The position numbers and the translations under genes were made by a program. From Elstera sp044372965 (GTDB lineage Bacteria; Pseudomonadota; Alphaproteobacteria; Elsterales; Elsteraceae), in contig NZ_JBILQX010000037.1 in the NCBI RefSeq assembly GCF_044372965.1, positions 1-25,393 on the forward strand: a stretch of DNA of 25,393 nucleotides. The letters are read 5' to 3'. Positions 1-7,720 of this stretch are shown here, piece by piece. The notes beneath the pieces are model-generated. The model saw only the letters and a list, made by a program, of their open reading frames with translations. It was not told the DNA's origin and searched no databases. Every line of letters begins with the position of its first letter. Position 1 is the first letter of the stretch.

Positions 1-80
1 TTCAGATCGGCCAGCACACTCATCAATTCGGCCCCGACGGCGCCCGTAGCGCCAACGATACCGACTGCGTGTTTGGCCAT
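1..80 (-). CDS. asd: Aspartate-semialdehyde dehydrogenase, N-terminal fragment (runs off the left edge)
   Basis: Only the first 26 codons are present. They read MAKHAVGIVGATGAVGAEL and onward, which is the Rossmann nucleotide-binding start (GxxGxxG) of aspartate-semialdehyde dehydrogenase. That enzyme reduces aspartyl phosphate to the semialdehyde in the lysine, threonine and methionine pathway. The ATG complement is at 78-80, preceded on the minus strand by AAAGGGA as a ribosome binding site about six bases away. ArgC has a similar start but usually reads GASGYTGAEL; the GATGAVG form favours Asd. The gene is divergent from the PepSY unit. With so few residues visible, the family call rests on this one motif. 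Confidence 0.75.
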   Translation of the reverse strand, partial: MAKHAVGIVGATGAVGAELMSVLADL

Positions 81-94
81 GATATGTCCCTTTA

Positions 95-164
95 TGACAA
101 ATCGTTCCCGGCATAAGCGCCGGGGCCGTAAGCCTTGCCCGGTTTCCGGCGCGGTGACAAATCG
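95..164. repeat. 10-bp direct repeat flanking a GC-rich inverted repeat in the asd upstream region
   Basis: TGACAAATCG occurs at 95-104 and again at 155-164, exactly 60 bases apart. Between the copies lies an inverted repeat, GCGCCGG (117-123) with CCGGCGC (146-152). The element sits 15-84 bases upstream of the asd start. It could be a regulator site or a leader hairpin; nothing identifies the factor. Confidence 0.4.
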
Positions 165-211
165 AAAATGCGAATGCAGCCTGCGCAAATATGATGCAGC
201 CGCGCGCGAGA

Positions 212-243
212 TAAGTTTCGGAAAATTACGCTTCTTTCCGAAA
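212..243. promoter_or_regulatory. Perfect 11-bp inverted repeat, probable operator or hairpin, between asd and the PepSY unit
   Basis: AGTTTCGGAAA at 212-222 is matched exactly by TTTCCGAAACT at 233-243, with a 10-base spacer, so the arm centres are about 21 bases (two helical turns) apart. It lies 95 bases upstream of the PepSY start and 132 upstream of asd. No T-tract follows on either side, so it is not a terminator. The geometry fits a dimeric regulator operator. The rest of the 81-337 intergenic stretch shows no convincing gene and no clear promoter. Confidence 0.5.
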
Positions 244-337
244 CTGGCCTACCGTCAGGCTGTCGTCAGGAACGCCCCCTATGCTCCCCTCGTCACCCAA
301 GCACCGGGTGACGTGCAACAAGCTTAGGAACCTCACC

Positions 338-601
338 ATGTTTCGTTTTGCCGCCATCACCCTACTCGCCGCCACCGCTTTTGCCGGGGCCGCTTCAGCC
401 GCCGATCTGTGCAAACCCGCCGCCACCCCCGTTTCTGAAGCCCAGGTTATGCAGATGCTGACCGAAAAGGGCTATAAAGACGTGAAGCTCGGCAAGGATG
501 AAGGCTGCATCGAGGCCAAGGGCCATAATGCCGCCGGGAAGCGCGTCGAGGTTTATATCGACCCCACGACGGGCGAAATCGTTAAAGTTAAAGGCGCATA
601 A
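338..601 (+). CDS. Small secreted PepSY-domain protein
   Basis: An 87-residue exported protein. Residues 1-21 form a typical Sec signal peptide (MFRFAAITLLAATAFAG, then an ASA-A cleavage site). The mature part is one PepSY-like unit: a helix beginning VSEAQVMQMLTEKGY, followed by two strands ending in YIDPTTGEIVKVKG. Cysteines at about 25 and 57 could form a periplasmic disulfide. The ATG at 338 is chosen over an in-frame start at 281 because AGGAA lies just upstream of 338 and the signal peptide begins there. The stop is only two bases before the cytochrome b start, so the two are almost certainly co-transcribed. Small PepSY proteins often accompany b-type cytochromes; the exact role is unknown. 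Confidence 0.85.
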   Translation: MFRFAAITLLAATAFAGAASAADLCKPAATPVSEAQVMQMLTEKGYKDVKLGKDEGCIEAKGHNAAGKRVEVYIDPTTGEIVKVKGA

Positions 602-603
602 GC

Positions 604-1140
604 ATGACCGCGCTGCGCTCTTCCGCAGCCCCCGAGGTCCCCGTGTGGGACCTCGGCGTGCGGCTGTTTCACTGGGGCACGGTTGCCGCCGTTGCTACCG
701 CTTTTCTGGCCGAAGAAGGCGAGCGCCTGCACGAATGGGCGGGCTATGCCGTGGCCGGGCTCGTCAGTTTCCGCCTCCTCTGGGGGCTCATCGGCACCCG
801 GCACGCGCGCTTTTCCGACTTTGCCCCCTCCCCCCGCGCCGTCTTGGGCTATCTGCGCGCCCGGCTGGCCGGAACGCCGCGCCGCTATCTCGGCCATAAT
901 CCGGCAGGCGGGGCGATGATCCTCGTGCTGCTGGCGTTGCTGGCCGGCGTTGCGGGCAGCGGTATCGCCATGACCTTCGATAGCCTGTGGGGGAATCATC
1001 TCGTTGAAGAGTTCCACGAGACCGCCGCGAATGCCCTGCTGGTCTTCGCTGGCATTCACGTCAGCGCGGTGTTGCTGATGAGCCTGCTGGATAAGGAAAA
1101 CCTGATCCGCGCGATGATTACGGGCCGCAAGCGCCTATAA
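604..1140 (+). CDS. Cytochrome b561-family (Ni,Fe-hydrogenase cytochrome b-like) membrane protein
   Basis: A 178-residue, four-helix inner-membrane di-heme cytochrome b candidate. The N-terminus has the family hallmark VWDLGVRLFHW with His23. Further candidate heme ligands are His43 (RLHEW), His138 (EFHE) and His152 (GIHVS), placed at the ends of predicted helices around 18-36, 44-64, 104-124 and 140-160. Proteins of this family carry electrons between the quinone pool and periplasmic partners. Translation starts two bases after the PepSY gene, which suggests a functional pair. The gene converges on the histidine kinase and the two 3' ends overlap by six bases (1135-1140), with no terminator between them. 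The electron partner cannot be told from sequence. Confidence 0.88.
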   Translation: MTALRSSAAPEVPVWDLGVRLFHWGTVAAVATAFLAEEGERLHEWAGYAVAGLVSFRLLWGLIGTRHARFSDFAPSPRAVLGYLRARLAGTPRRYLGHNPAGGAMILVLLALLAGVAGSGIAMTFDSLWGNHLVEEFHETAANALLVFAGIHVSAVLLMSLLDKENLIRAMITGRKRL

Positions 1141-2610
1141 GCGGCGCGGCAGCACCATCCGCGCCCGCAACCCCACCCGCGCCCGGTTCGACAGTTCCAG
1201 CGTGCCGCCGTGGGCATCGACCACGCTTTTGACAATGGCGAGCCCGAGGCCCGTCCCCCCGGTGCCGCGATTGCGCGATTGCTCCAGACGATAGAAGGGC
1301 CGGAGCACATTCCCCTGCTCCTCCTCGGGAATGCCCGGCCCCTCGTCGAGCACATCGACGATCACCTCTTCTGAAGTCGCCTGAACCATAACCTCCGCCA
1401 CCCCCCCGTATTTCAGGGCATTGTCGATGAGATTGGTCAGCGCGCGCCGCAAGGATTCGGGGCGGCAGCGCAGGCGAAGCGCGCGGGCTTGATCGAAGGT
1501 CAGCGGCGCGCGCGCGGTGCCCGAACCGCTGGGGCCGAAGATCGTGCCTACCGTATCGAACTGCAAGGGCGGCGCTTCGGTCAGGCGGACGGGACGGCCC
1601 AAATCATAGTAATCGTCGCAGACGGCTTGCAGCAGGCTGGTAAACGCGACCATCTGCTCCTCCTCCTGGGCCGAGCCTTGCTTGAGATAGTCCAGGGCGG
1701 CGGCGATCATCAGGGTCATCTCGTCGAGATCCGCCAGAATCTTCTCCCGGATGCCCTCATCCTCAATCCATTCGGCGCGCAGTTTGAGCCGCGTCGCGGG
1801 CGTGCGCAGATCATGGCTAATCGCAGCCAGCATGCGAGTACGGTCCTCCAGAAGCTCGGCCAGTGCCGCCCGCCCTCGGTCAATGGCGGCGGCGATCTGC
1901 CGGACCTCCTCCGGCGCACCTAAGGGAACCTCCAGCGGGAGTGCGGGACTTGAAGGCTCCCGGTCGACGCTCTCCGCCAACCGCTCCACGGGTAGGGCCA
2001 AGAGCCGCGCCAGCACGAACGCGACGATCACCAACCCCGCCGCGACGGCGACAACCACGAGCCCCCGCGCCACCGGCGTCCAGCGGTTTTGCCAAAAGCG
2101 CGGGCTGGCGAAACTGAGCCAGCGCCCATCCGAGAGGGGGAGCGCGAGGCGCGCCTTCAACCCCGTCGCCGCCACCTCCTCCGAAAGCTCGGCCAGGGCC
2201 GGACCGAGCGTATCGCCCGCCGGGCCAAGATCGAGGCTGCGCCCCTCCAGCAGCGGGCGCGGCAGAAACAACCGAGCTTCGAAGGGCGCGCGCCCGTCCC
2301 ACGCGGGCGAAAACAGAAACCGCATCATCGCCGCTCCCTCGGGAAGCGGGCCGATCTCGAAATGCAGATCGGTAATGTGGCGGGTGGCAAGCAGCCCATC
2401 GGCGGAACCGCCTTCAGCCAGCGCCCCTTCCGCTTCCTGCCACAGGCTCGCCATCGCGGGACCAAGCCGATGGGCCTGATGCCGGTCGCGCTGCCGGTCG
2501 AGCGCATCCAGCGCCACCGCCGTGACCAAAACCAAAACCAGCGCCATCATCGCCAGAAGGGCCAGCAGCAACCGGGGCGACAGGCGGCGCGGCGGCAACA
2601 GCGGGGTCAT
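1135..2610 (-). CDS. Sensor histidine kinase (EnvZ-type) at the end of the Entner-Doudoroff operon
   Basis: A 491-residue membrane kinase. There is a transmembrane helix at about 13-34, a periplasmic sensor of about 145 residues, a second helix at about 183-207 and a HAMP linker. The dimerisation domain has the phospho-acceptor H-box AAISHDLRTPATRL (His266). The ATPase has the N-box NLIDNALKYGG (Asn397), G1 DEGPGIP (422-428) and G2 GTGLGLAIV (452-460), so it should be catalytically intact. Its ATG overlaps the response regulator stop as ATGA at 2607-2610, showing translational coupling. The periplasmic domain has no motif I recognise. By analogy with GtrS of Pseudomonas, encoded beside edd and glk, a sugar-acid or ED-intermediate signal is plausible; that part is inference. 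Confidence 0.92.
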   Translation of the reverse strand: MTPLLPPRRLSPRLLLALLAMMALVLVLVTAVALDALDRQRDRHQAHRLGPAMASLWQEAEGALAEGGSADGLLATRHITDLHFEIGPLPEGAAMMRFLFSPAWDGRAPFEARLFLPRPLLEGRSLDLGPAGDTLGPALAELSEEVAATGLKARLALPLSDGRWLSFASPRFWQNRWTPVARGLVVVAVAAGLVIVAFVLARLLALPVERLAESVDREPSSPALPLEVPLGAPEEVRQIAAAIDRGRAALAELLEDRTRMLAAISHDLRTPATRLKLRAEWIEDEGIREKILADLDEMTLMIAAALDYLKQGSAQEEEQMVAFTSLLQAVCDDYYDLGRPVRLTEAPPLQFDTVGTIFGPSGSGTARAPLTFDQARALRLRCRPESLRRALTNLIDNALKYGGVAEVMVQATSEEVIVDVLDEGPGIPEEEQGNVLRPFYRLEQSRNRGTGGTGLGLAIVKSVVDAHGGTLELSNRARVGLRARMVLPRRL

Positions 2611-3335
2611 GCCGGGCGCGTGACCGTCGCCGTAAACTGATAGCCGATGCCGCGCACGGTTTTAATCAGAGTCGGATCGCGCGAGCTTGCTTCGATTTTT
2701 CGGCGCAGGCGGCTTATTTGAATATCGATGGAGCGGTCGAAGGGCGAGAGCGCATCGCCCTTATAGAATTCCATCAACTCATCGCGGCTGACCACCCGCT
2801 GCGGCCGGTCGAGCAGCGCCGTCAGCAGTTGATATTCCCCGGACGATAGATGCACCAATACGCCATCGGGCGAGCGTAATTCGCGCTTGCCGGTATCGAG
2901 CCGCCAGCCGGAGAAATGCACTTCGCCCGCGCTGGGCGCCTCGCGCTCCTGGGGTGCCGCCGTCGCCCCGGTGCGCCGAAACAGCGCGCGGATGCGGGCC
3001 AAAAGTTCGCGCGGGGAGAAGGGTTTAACGATGTAATCATCAGCCCCGATTTCAAGGCAGATGATCCGCTCCGCCTCCTCGGCCACCGCCGTGAGCATGA
3101 TGATCGGAATATCCGATTCGGACCGTAAGCTGCGGCAAAGCTCCACGCCCGATTCGCCCGGTAGCATTAAATCGAGAATGACGAGATCAATCGTCCATTG
3201 CGCCATCTGGCGGCGCACCTCGCGGCCATCGCCTGCCGTGGAAACGCGAAACCCGTGCTTCACCAAAAAATCATGCAGCAGCGCCTGAATCTCGCGGTCA
3301 TCATCGACGACCAGCAGGTGCCGCGCCCGCTCCAT
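2607..3335 (-). CDS. OmpR-family response regulator, co-transcribed with hexR
   Basis: A 242-residue two-domain regulator. The receiver domain (about 5-118) has the acidic triad VVDDD (Asp11-13), phospho-acceptor Asp55 in ILDLMLPG, Thr82 and Lys104 in VKPF. The C-terminal winged helix (about 140-236) contains SSGEYQLL, the recognition region RSIDIQISRLRRKIE and the final hairpin TVRGIGYQF. The start codon is three bases beyond the hexR stop (TAG-GCG-ATG on the minus strand) and has only a weak ribosome site, so it is likely coupled to hexR. The cognate kinase follows with a four-base overlap. Position and length recall GltR, the glucose-uptake regulator of Pseudomonas, but the targets cannot be known here. 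Confidence 0.94.
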   Translation of the reverse strand: MERARHLLVVDDDREIQALLHDFLVKHGFRVSTAGDGREVRRQMAQWTIDLVILDLMLPGESGVELCRSLRSESDIPIIMLTAVAEEAERIICLEIGADDYIVKPFSPRELLARIRALFRRTGATAAPQEREAPSAGEVHFSGWRLDTGKRELRSPDGVLVHLSSGEYQLLTALLDRPQRVVSRDELMEFYKGDALSPFDRSIDIQISRLRRKIEASSRDPTLIKTVRGIGYQFTATVTRPA

Positions 3336-3338
3336 CGC

Positions 3339-4223
3339 CTAAAGCTGCGGTAGCGGGTCGCGGTGAACCGCGTCGCGGGCCAGCGGTAGGCGTGTGGTGC
3401 GCAGATTGGTTTTAATCCGCGCGAGCAAATCCTGCTTATCGGCCCCGAGCTTTAGCGCGATGCCCGTGGTCAGTACGTCCACATGAACGAGATGGACAAT
3501 GCGCGAGGCCATCGGCGTGAAGAGATCGGTATCTTCCGCCGATTCGACCGCCACGGTGATATTCGCAAGAGCAGCCAGCGGCGAGCCCGGCGCGGTCACA
3601 GCAATCACCGGCACCTGTTGATCGCGCGCGCTTTGGGCGGCTTCTAGGGCGAGTTTGGTGCGCCCGGTATTGGAAATCGTCAGCAGCACATCGTCCGGCC
3701 CCATCCCGGCCAACTGAATGCGTAGCATCAGCGGATCGAGCACGGCCTGACAGGGAATTCCGAAACGCGCGAGCTTATGTTCTGCGTCCTGAGCGATGGA
3801 GGCCGAGCCGCCGAGCCCAAAAATGACGATCCGGCGCGCGTTCGCTAGCACTTCAATCGCTTTATTGGTGGAGGCCACATCGAGCGCCGTGCGCGCCGCA
3901 TGCAGGGCCGTCGCCGTCGCGTCGAAAATCTTGGCGGCATAGGTCGCGGTATCGTCGCTGCTTTCCACCGCCGCCGTGACGAAAGGAACGCCGGGAACCA
4001 AACTTTGCGCCAGCTTCAGCTTGAAGTCGGCAAAACCTTCGCATCCCACCGAGCGGCACAGGCGGATTACCGTCGGCTGGCTCACGCCCGCGCGCGTCGC
4101 CACCACCGCAACCGGGCTTTGCAGCGTCGCTTGCGGGTCGCTTAGAATCGTTTGCGCCACTGCCGCTTCCTGCCGCGACAGGCGCGGCAGATGCGAGCGC
4201 AAAACATCCAGCATATTGGCCAT
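3339..4223 (-). CDS. hexR: RpiR-family transcriptional repressor, HexR type
   Basis: A 294-residue protein with an N-terminal RpiR helix-turn-helix (about 1-77, core AGVSQPTVIRLCRSVGCEG) and a C-terminal SIS sugar-phosphate domain (about 125-260, with FGLGGSAS and SNTGRTK). In characterised bacteria HexR represses ED genes and is released by 2-keto-3-deoxy-6-phosphogluconate (KDPG), the product of Edd and substrate of Eda. The ATG at 4223 is chosen because GGGAGGG lies ten bases upstream; an upstream in-frame start at 4349 would run into eda. The gap to eda is 38 bases. A matching palindrome is found upstream of zwf, consistent with autoregulation of the whole operon. The protein aligns well from memory with gammaproteobacterial HexR. 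Confidence 0.92.
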   Translation of the reverse strand: MANMLDVLRSHLPRLSRQEAAVAQTILSDPQATLQSPVAVVATRAGVSQPTVIRLCRSVGCEGFADFKLKLAQSLVPGVPFVTAAVESSDDTATYAAKIFDATATALHAARTALDVASTNKAIEVLANARRIVIFGLGGSASIAQDAEHKLARFGIPCQAVLDPLMLRIQLAGMGPDDVLLTISNTGRTKLALEAAQSARDQQVPVIAVTAPGSPLAALANITVAVESAEDTDLFTPMASRIVHLVHVDVLTTGIALKLGADKQDLLARIKTNLRTTRLPLARDAVHRDPLPQL

Positions 4224-4261
4224 GCGTGCGCAGCCCTCCCTTATCCCTGTCGTATCATCGC

Positions 4262-4897
4262 TCAGGCTTTGAGGGAAGTCGCCTCCCGCGCAAGCGCCTC
4301 GATTCGATCGTAATCGCCGCTGGCGAGCGCATCTTTCGGCACCAACCACGAGCCGCCAACGCAGGGGACGTTCGGCAGCGCGAGATACTGCTTGGCTTTC
4401 ACCGGGTCGATGCCGCCCGTGGGACAGAAGCGAATATCCGGCAGCGGGCCGGAGAGGGCTTTCAGATAGGCAACGCCGCCCGCCGGTTCCGCCGGGAAGA
4501 ATTTCACCGCCGTAATCCCGCGCTCTAACAGCCCCAGCACTTCGCTGGCCGTGGCCGCCCCCGCGAGATACGGCAGGCCGGTCTTGTCCATCTCATCGAG
4601 CAGGGACAGCGTCGAGCCGGGGCTAACCAGAAACTGCGCGCCAACCGAGCGCGCCGCATCGGCATCAATAGGGCGATTGACCGTGCCTGCACCGACGATC
4701 ACACCCGGCACCTGCTGGCCGATGCGCTCGATGCATTCCAGCGCAACCGGCGTGCGCAGGGTGATTTCCAGCACGCGCAAACCGCCCGCGACCAAAGCTT
4801 GCGCCAACGGCACCGCCTGATCGACATCCTCGATGACGAGCACGGGGATGACCGGCGCAAGGCCCATCAGGTCGAGAATTTTCTGATTACGATCCAT
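4262..4897 (-). CDS. eda: 2-keto-3-deoxy-6-phosphogluconate (KDPG) aldolase
   Basis: A 211-residue class I aldolase that splits KDPG into pyruvate and glyceraldehyde-3-phosphate, the last dedicated step of the ED pathway. It has the family pattern PVIPVLVIEDVDQAVPLA at the start, the catalytic Glu44 in RVLEITLRTP, the phosphate-binding GAGTV, and the Schiff-base Lys132 in AVKFFPAE. FCPTGGI near residue 175 completes the active site. Length matches the family. Its start overlaps the end of glk by 11 bases (4887-4897), so the two are translationally coupled. Confidence 0.97.
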   Translation of the reverse strand: MDRNQKILDLMGLAPVIPVLVIEDVDQAVPLAQALVAGGLRVLEITLRTPVALECIERIGQQVPGVIVGAGTVNRPIDADAARSVGAQFLVSPGSTLSLLDEMDKTGLPYLAGAATASEVLGLLERGITAVKFFPAEPAGGVAYLKALSGPLPDIRFCPTGGIDPVKAKQYLALPNVPCVGGSWLVPKDALASGDYDRIEALAREATSLKA

Positions 4898-5885
4898 GGG
4901 TTCTCTCCTGCTGGGCGCTCAACCACGCCGCCGCGCCATCCAAGGCGGGGGTATCGGCGAGAATAAGGTAAGTGGGGATGGAATGGGCATAGTCGGCCAT
5001 CCGGTAGCGCGCCTCGAAGCGGGCGCGGAACCGGCTGGCGGCAAAGAAATCGGCAAAGCGCGGCACAATCCCACCACCGATGAACACGCCGCCGCGCGCG
5101 CCAAAAGTGACGGCCAAATTACCCGCGAGGCTACCGAAGAGCGCACAGAAAATATTCAGCGTATCGACGGCCAGTGGCTCTGACCCATCGATTGCCGCCG
5201 CCGTAATCGCCGCATTGGTTAGGTGCGGATCGGGCTGCACGCCGCGCACGATGGCGAGGCTGCGATAGAGCCGCTCGATGCCGCCCCCGGAGAGGAAACA
5301 CTCCGCTGTCACCGCCCCCTGCTCAGCCCGCAACACTGCCGCTACCGCCGCTTCTTCTTGCGTCACGATGGGCGCATCGCAATGGCCGCCCTCGCCCGGA
5401 ACCGGCACCCAACGCCCAGCGCCATCGGGCACAATCGCGCCGACGCCCAGCCCGGTTCCTGCCCCCGCAACGACCATCGCGGCCTCAGGCACCGCTTGGC
5501 CCGGCCCGATTTGCCGAAGCTCGGTCAAATGCGGGAGCGAAAGGGCGAGCGCTTTGAAATCATTAACCAGGTCGAGATAATCCAAGCCCAATTCGGCCTT
5601 GGTTTCGGTAATCGAAAAATCCCAGGCCTGATTGGTGAGCTTGAAGCGATCCCCCGTGACTGGCCCTGCCACCGCCACACAGGCGGCACTCGGTTGCACC
5701 GCGTTCGGGAGCCCCGCGAGATAGGTTTTCGCGGCGCTCGCCAGGCTGCGGTGTTCGGCGCTGGGAACCTTGCCGATTTGGCTCGGCCCCGCCCCTGGTG
5801 CTTCAATCAGCCCGAAACGCGCGTTGGTGCCGCCAATATCCGCCACCAACCACGGGCGCGCGGCAGTGGGAGCGAAAATCGCCAT
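4887..5885 (-). CDS. glk: Glucokinase
   Basis: A 332-residue ATP-dependent glucokinase of the E. coli Glk family. It phosphorylates cytosolic glucose to glucose-6-phosphate and so feeds Zwf. Visible motifs are the phosphate loop ADIGGTNARFG (15-25), the catalytic Asp109 in LVNDFKALA, a GAGTGLGVG loop (141-149) and the sugar-binding GEGGH (164-168). A second glycine-rich loop, FIGGGIVPRF, is near the C-terminus. The gene begins two bases after the edd stop and overlaps eda at its end. Its presence implies that free glucose enters the cell without PTS phosphorylation. Confidence 0.96.
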   Translation of the reverse strand: MAIFAPTAARPWLVADIGGTNARFGLIEAPGAGPSQIGKVPSAEHRSLASAAKTYLAGLPNAVQPSAACVAVAGPVTGDRFKLTNQAWDFSITETKAELGLDYLDLVNDFKALALSLPHLTELRQIGPGQAVPEAAMVVAGAGTGLGVGAIVPDGAGRWVPVPGEGGHCDAPIVTQEEAAVAAVLRAEQGAVTAECFLSGGGIERLYRSLAIVRGVQPDPHLTNAAITAAAIDGSEPLAVDTLNIFCALFGSLAGNLAVTFGARGGVFIGGGIVPRFADFFAASRFRARFEARYRMADYAHSIPTYLILADTPALDGAAAWLSAQQERTHGS

Positions 5886-5887
5886 GA

Positions 5888-7720
5888 TTAAGCCCCCTGC
5901 CGGTCCAGCAAGGCCCCGAACACATGCGCGCCGCTCTCAGCCCCGCCAACGAGGGCGCGGAAGCCGCCGAACAGCTCGCGCCCGCAGCCGAAATCATTCC
6001 CGGAAAGATCGATCACAGCGGCCGCACGGCCCGCAAGATCAGCCTGCACGGTCAGCGTTCCGGCTTCGGCATCGAGGCGCAGAATGTCCCCATTTTGGAT
6101 TTTGGCAATTGGCCCACCGTCGAGGGCTTCCGGCGTCAAATGGATCGCCGCCGGAACCTTGCCCGACGCGCCGGACATGCGGCCATCGGTGACGAGCGCC
6201 ACCTTAAAGCCCTTATCCTGCAAGACGCCTAAGGCTGGGGTGAGTTTATGCAACTCCGGCATGCCGTTCGCCTTCGGCCCTTGGAAACGGATAACGGCGA
6301 TGAAATCCCGCTCCAACTCGCCGCGCTTGAAGGCCTCTTGCAGCGCATTCTGACTATCGAACACCAGGGCCGGGGCTTCGACGATGCGATGCTCCGCCTT
6401 CACGGCGGAAACCTTAATCACCGCGCGCCCAAGCGGGCCGGTGAGCATGCGCAAACCGCCATCCGCTGCGAAGGGATTGGCGACCGGGCGCAGCACCGCC
6501 AAATCGTGGCTTTCGCGCGTCGAGGGTTTGAAGGTTATGCCGCCATCGTCGGCCAAGAACGGTTCCTGCCGATAGGCCGACAGCCCGTGTCCGAGGATGG
6601 TGCGCACATCTTCGTGCAGCAGCCCCGCGTCCAAGAGTTCGCCGATGACGAAAGGCAAGCCGCCCGCCGCGTGGAAATGGTTCACGTCTGCCGAGCCATT
6701 CGGGTAGACGCGCGCCATGAGCGGCACGCTGGCAGACAGATCGTTAAAATCATCCCACGTCAGGCGCACACCCGCCGCCGCCGCCATCGCAATCAGATGC
6801 AGCGTGTGGTTCGTGGAGCCGCCCGTGACCAGCAAACCGATAATGCCGTTCACGAAAGCGCGTTCGTCGAGAATCTCACCAATCGGAGTGAAATTTCCGC
6901 CCGCTGTGATCGCCACCGCCTGACGAACCGATTCGCGCGTCAGCGCCTCGCGCAAGGGAGTATTCGGATTAACGAAGCTGGAGCCCGGCAAATGCAGGCC
7001 CATAAACTCCATCAGCATCTGATTAGAATTGGCCGTACCGTAGAAGGTGCAGGTGCCCGGTGAATGGTAGGAGGCGCTTTCGGCCTCTAGCAACTCCGCC
7101 CGCCCCACTTTGCCTTCGGCGTAAAGCTGGCGGATGCGGCTTTTCTCGTTGTTCGGCAGACCGGAAGGCATCGGCCCCGCCGGGATGAACACGGAGGGCA
7201 AATGCCCAAACGCCAACGCGCCGATAATCAGGCCCGGCACGATCTTGTCGCAGACGCCCAAATAGAGCGCGCCATCGAACATCGCGTGGCTCAGCGCCAC
7301 CGCCGTCGAGAGGGCAATCACGTCGCGGCTGAACAGGGACAGTTCCATCCCGTCCTGGCCTTGGGTCACGCCGTCGCACATGGCCGGAACGCCGCCCGCA
7401 ACTTGCGCCACGGCCCCGGCGTGCCGCGCGGCATCCTTGATGATCGCGGGATAGGGTTCGAAGGGCTGATGGGCCGACAGCATATCGTTATAAGACGTAA
7501 CGATTGCCAAATTCGGCTTGGCTGCCGCCTTTAGGTCCGCCTTATCGTCGGGCGCGCAGGCAGCAAAGCCGTGGGCGAGGTTGCCGCACGAAAGCCGCGA
7601 GCGGCGCGGGCCTTTATCGGCGGCGGCGCGCAAGCGGGCGAGATAAGCGGCGCGGCTGTCTTTCGAGCGCTCGATAATCCGAGCGGTGACGGTTTCCAGG
7701 GTGGGATGAAGTTTGGCCAT
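5888..7720 (-). CDS. edd: 6-phosphogluconate dehydratase
   Basis: A 610-residue member of the IlvD/Edd family, converting 6-phosphogluconate to KDPG. Signatures are CDGVTQGQDGMELS, LGVCDKIVPG (Cys157), GTCTFYGTAN (Cys224), VTGGSTNHTLHL, and the second family signature ALVTDGRMSGASGKVP near the C-terminus. Cys157 and Cys224 are the likely iron-sulfur ligands by family analogy. The ATG at 7720 is preferred because GAGGAGG sits eight bases upstream; an in-frame start at 7741 lacks such a site and would overlap zwf further. The zwf stop and edd start share one base (TAATG), and glk follows after two bases, so translation is coupled along the operon. Confidence 0.97.
   Translation of the reverse strand: MAKLHPTLETVTARIIERSKDSRAAYLARLRAAADKGPRRSRLSCGNLAHGFAACAPDDKADLKAAAKPNLAIVTSYNDMLSAHQPFEPYPAIIKDAARHAGAVAQVAGGVPAMCDGVTQGQDGMELSLFSRDVIALSTAVALSHAMFDGALYLGVCDKIVPGLIIGALAFGHLPSVFIPAGPMPSGLPNNEKSRIRQLYAEGKVGRAELLEAESASYHSPGTCTFYGTANSNQMLMEFMGLHLPGSSFVNPNTPLREALTRESVRQAVAITAGGNFTPIGEILDERAFVNGIIGLLVTGGSTNHTLHLIAMAAAAGVRLTWDDFNDLSASVPLMARVYPNGSADVNHFHAAGGLPFVIGELLDAGLLHEDVRTILGHGLSAYRQEPFLADDGGITFKPSTRESHDLAVLRPVANPFAADGGLRMLTGPLGRAVIKVSAVKAEHRIVEAPALVFDSQNALQEAFKRGELERDFIAVIRFQGPKANGMPELHKLTPALGVLQDKGFKVALVTDGRMSGASGKVPAAIHLTPEALDGGPIAKIQNGDILRLDAEAGTLTVQADLAGRAAAVIDLSGNDFGCGRELFGGFRALVGGAESGAHVFGALLDRQGA

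Noticed and set aside
6248..7063. 271-codon open frame on the plus strand
   Set aside because: It is antisense to edd, whose family signatures are intact; the product is compositionally biased.
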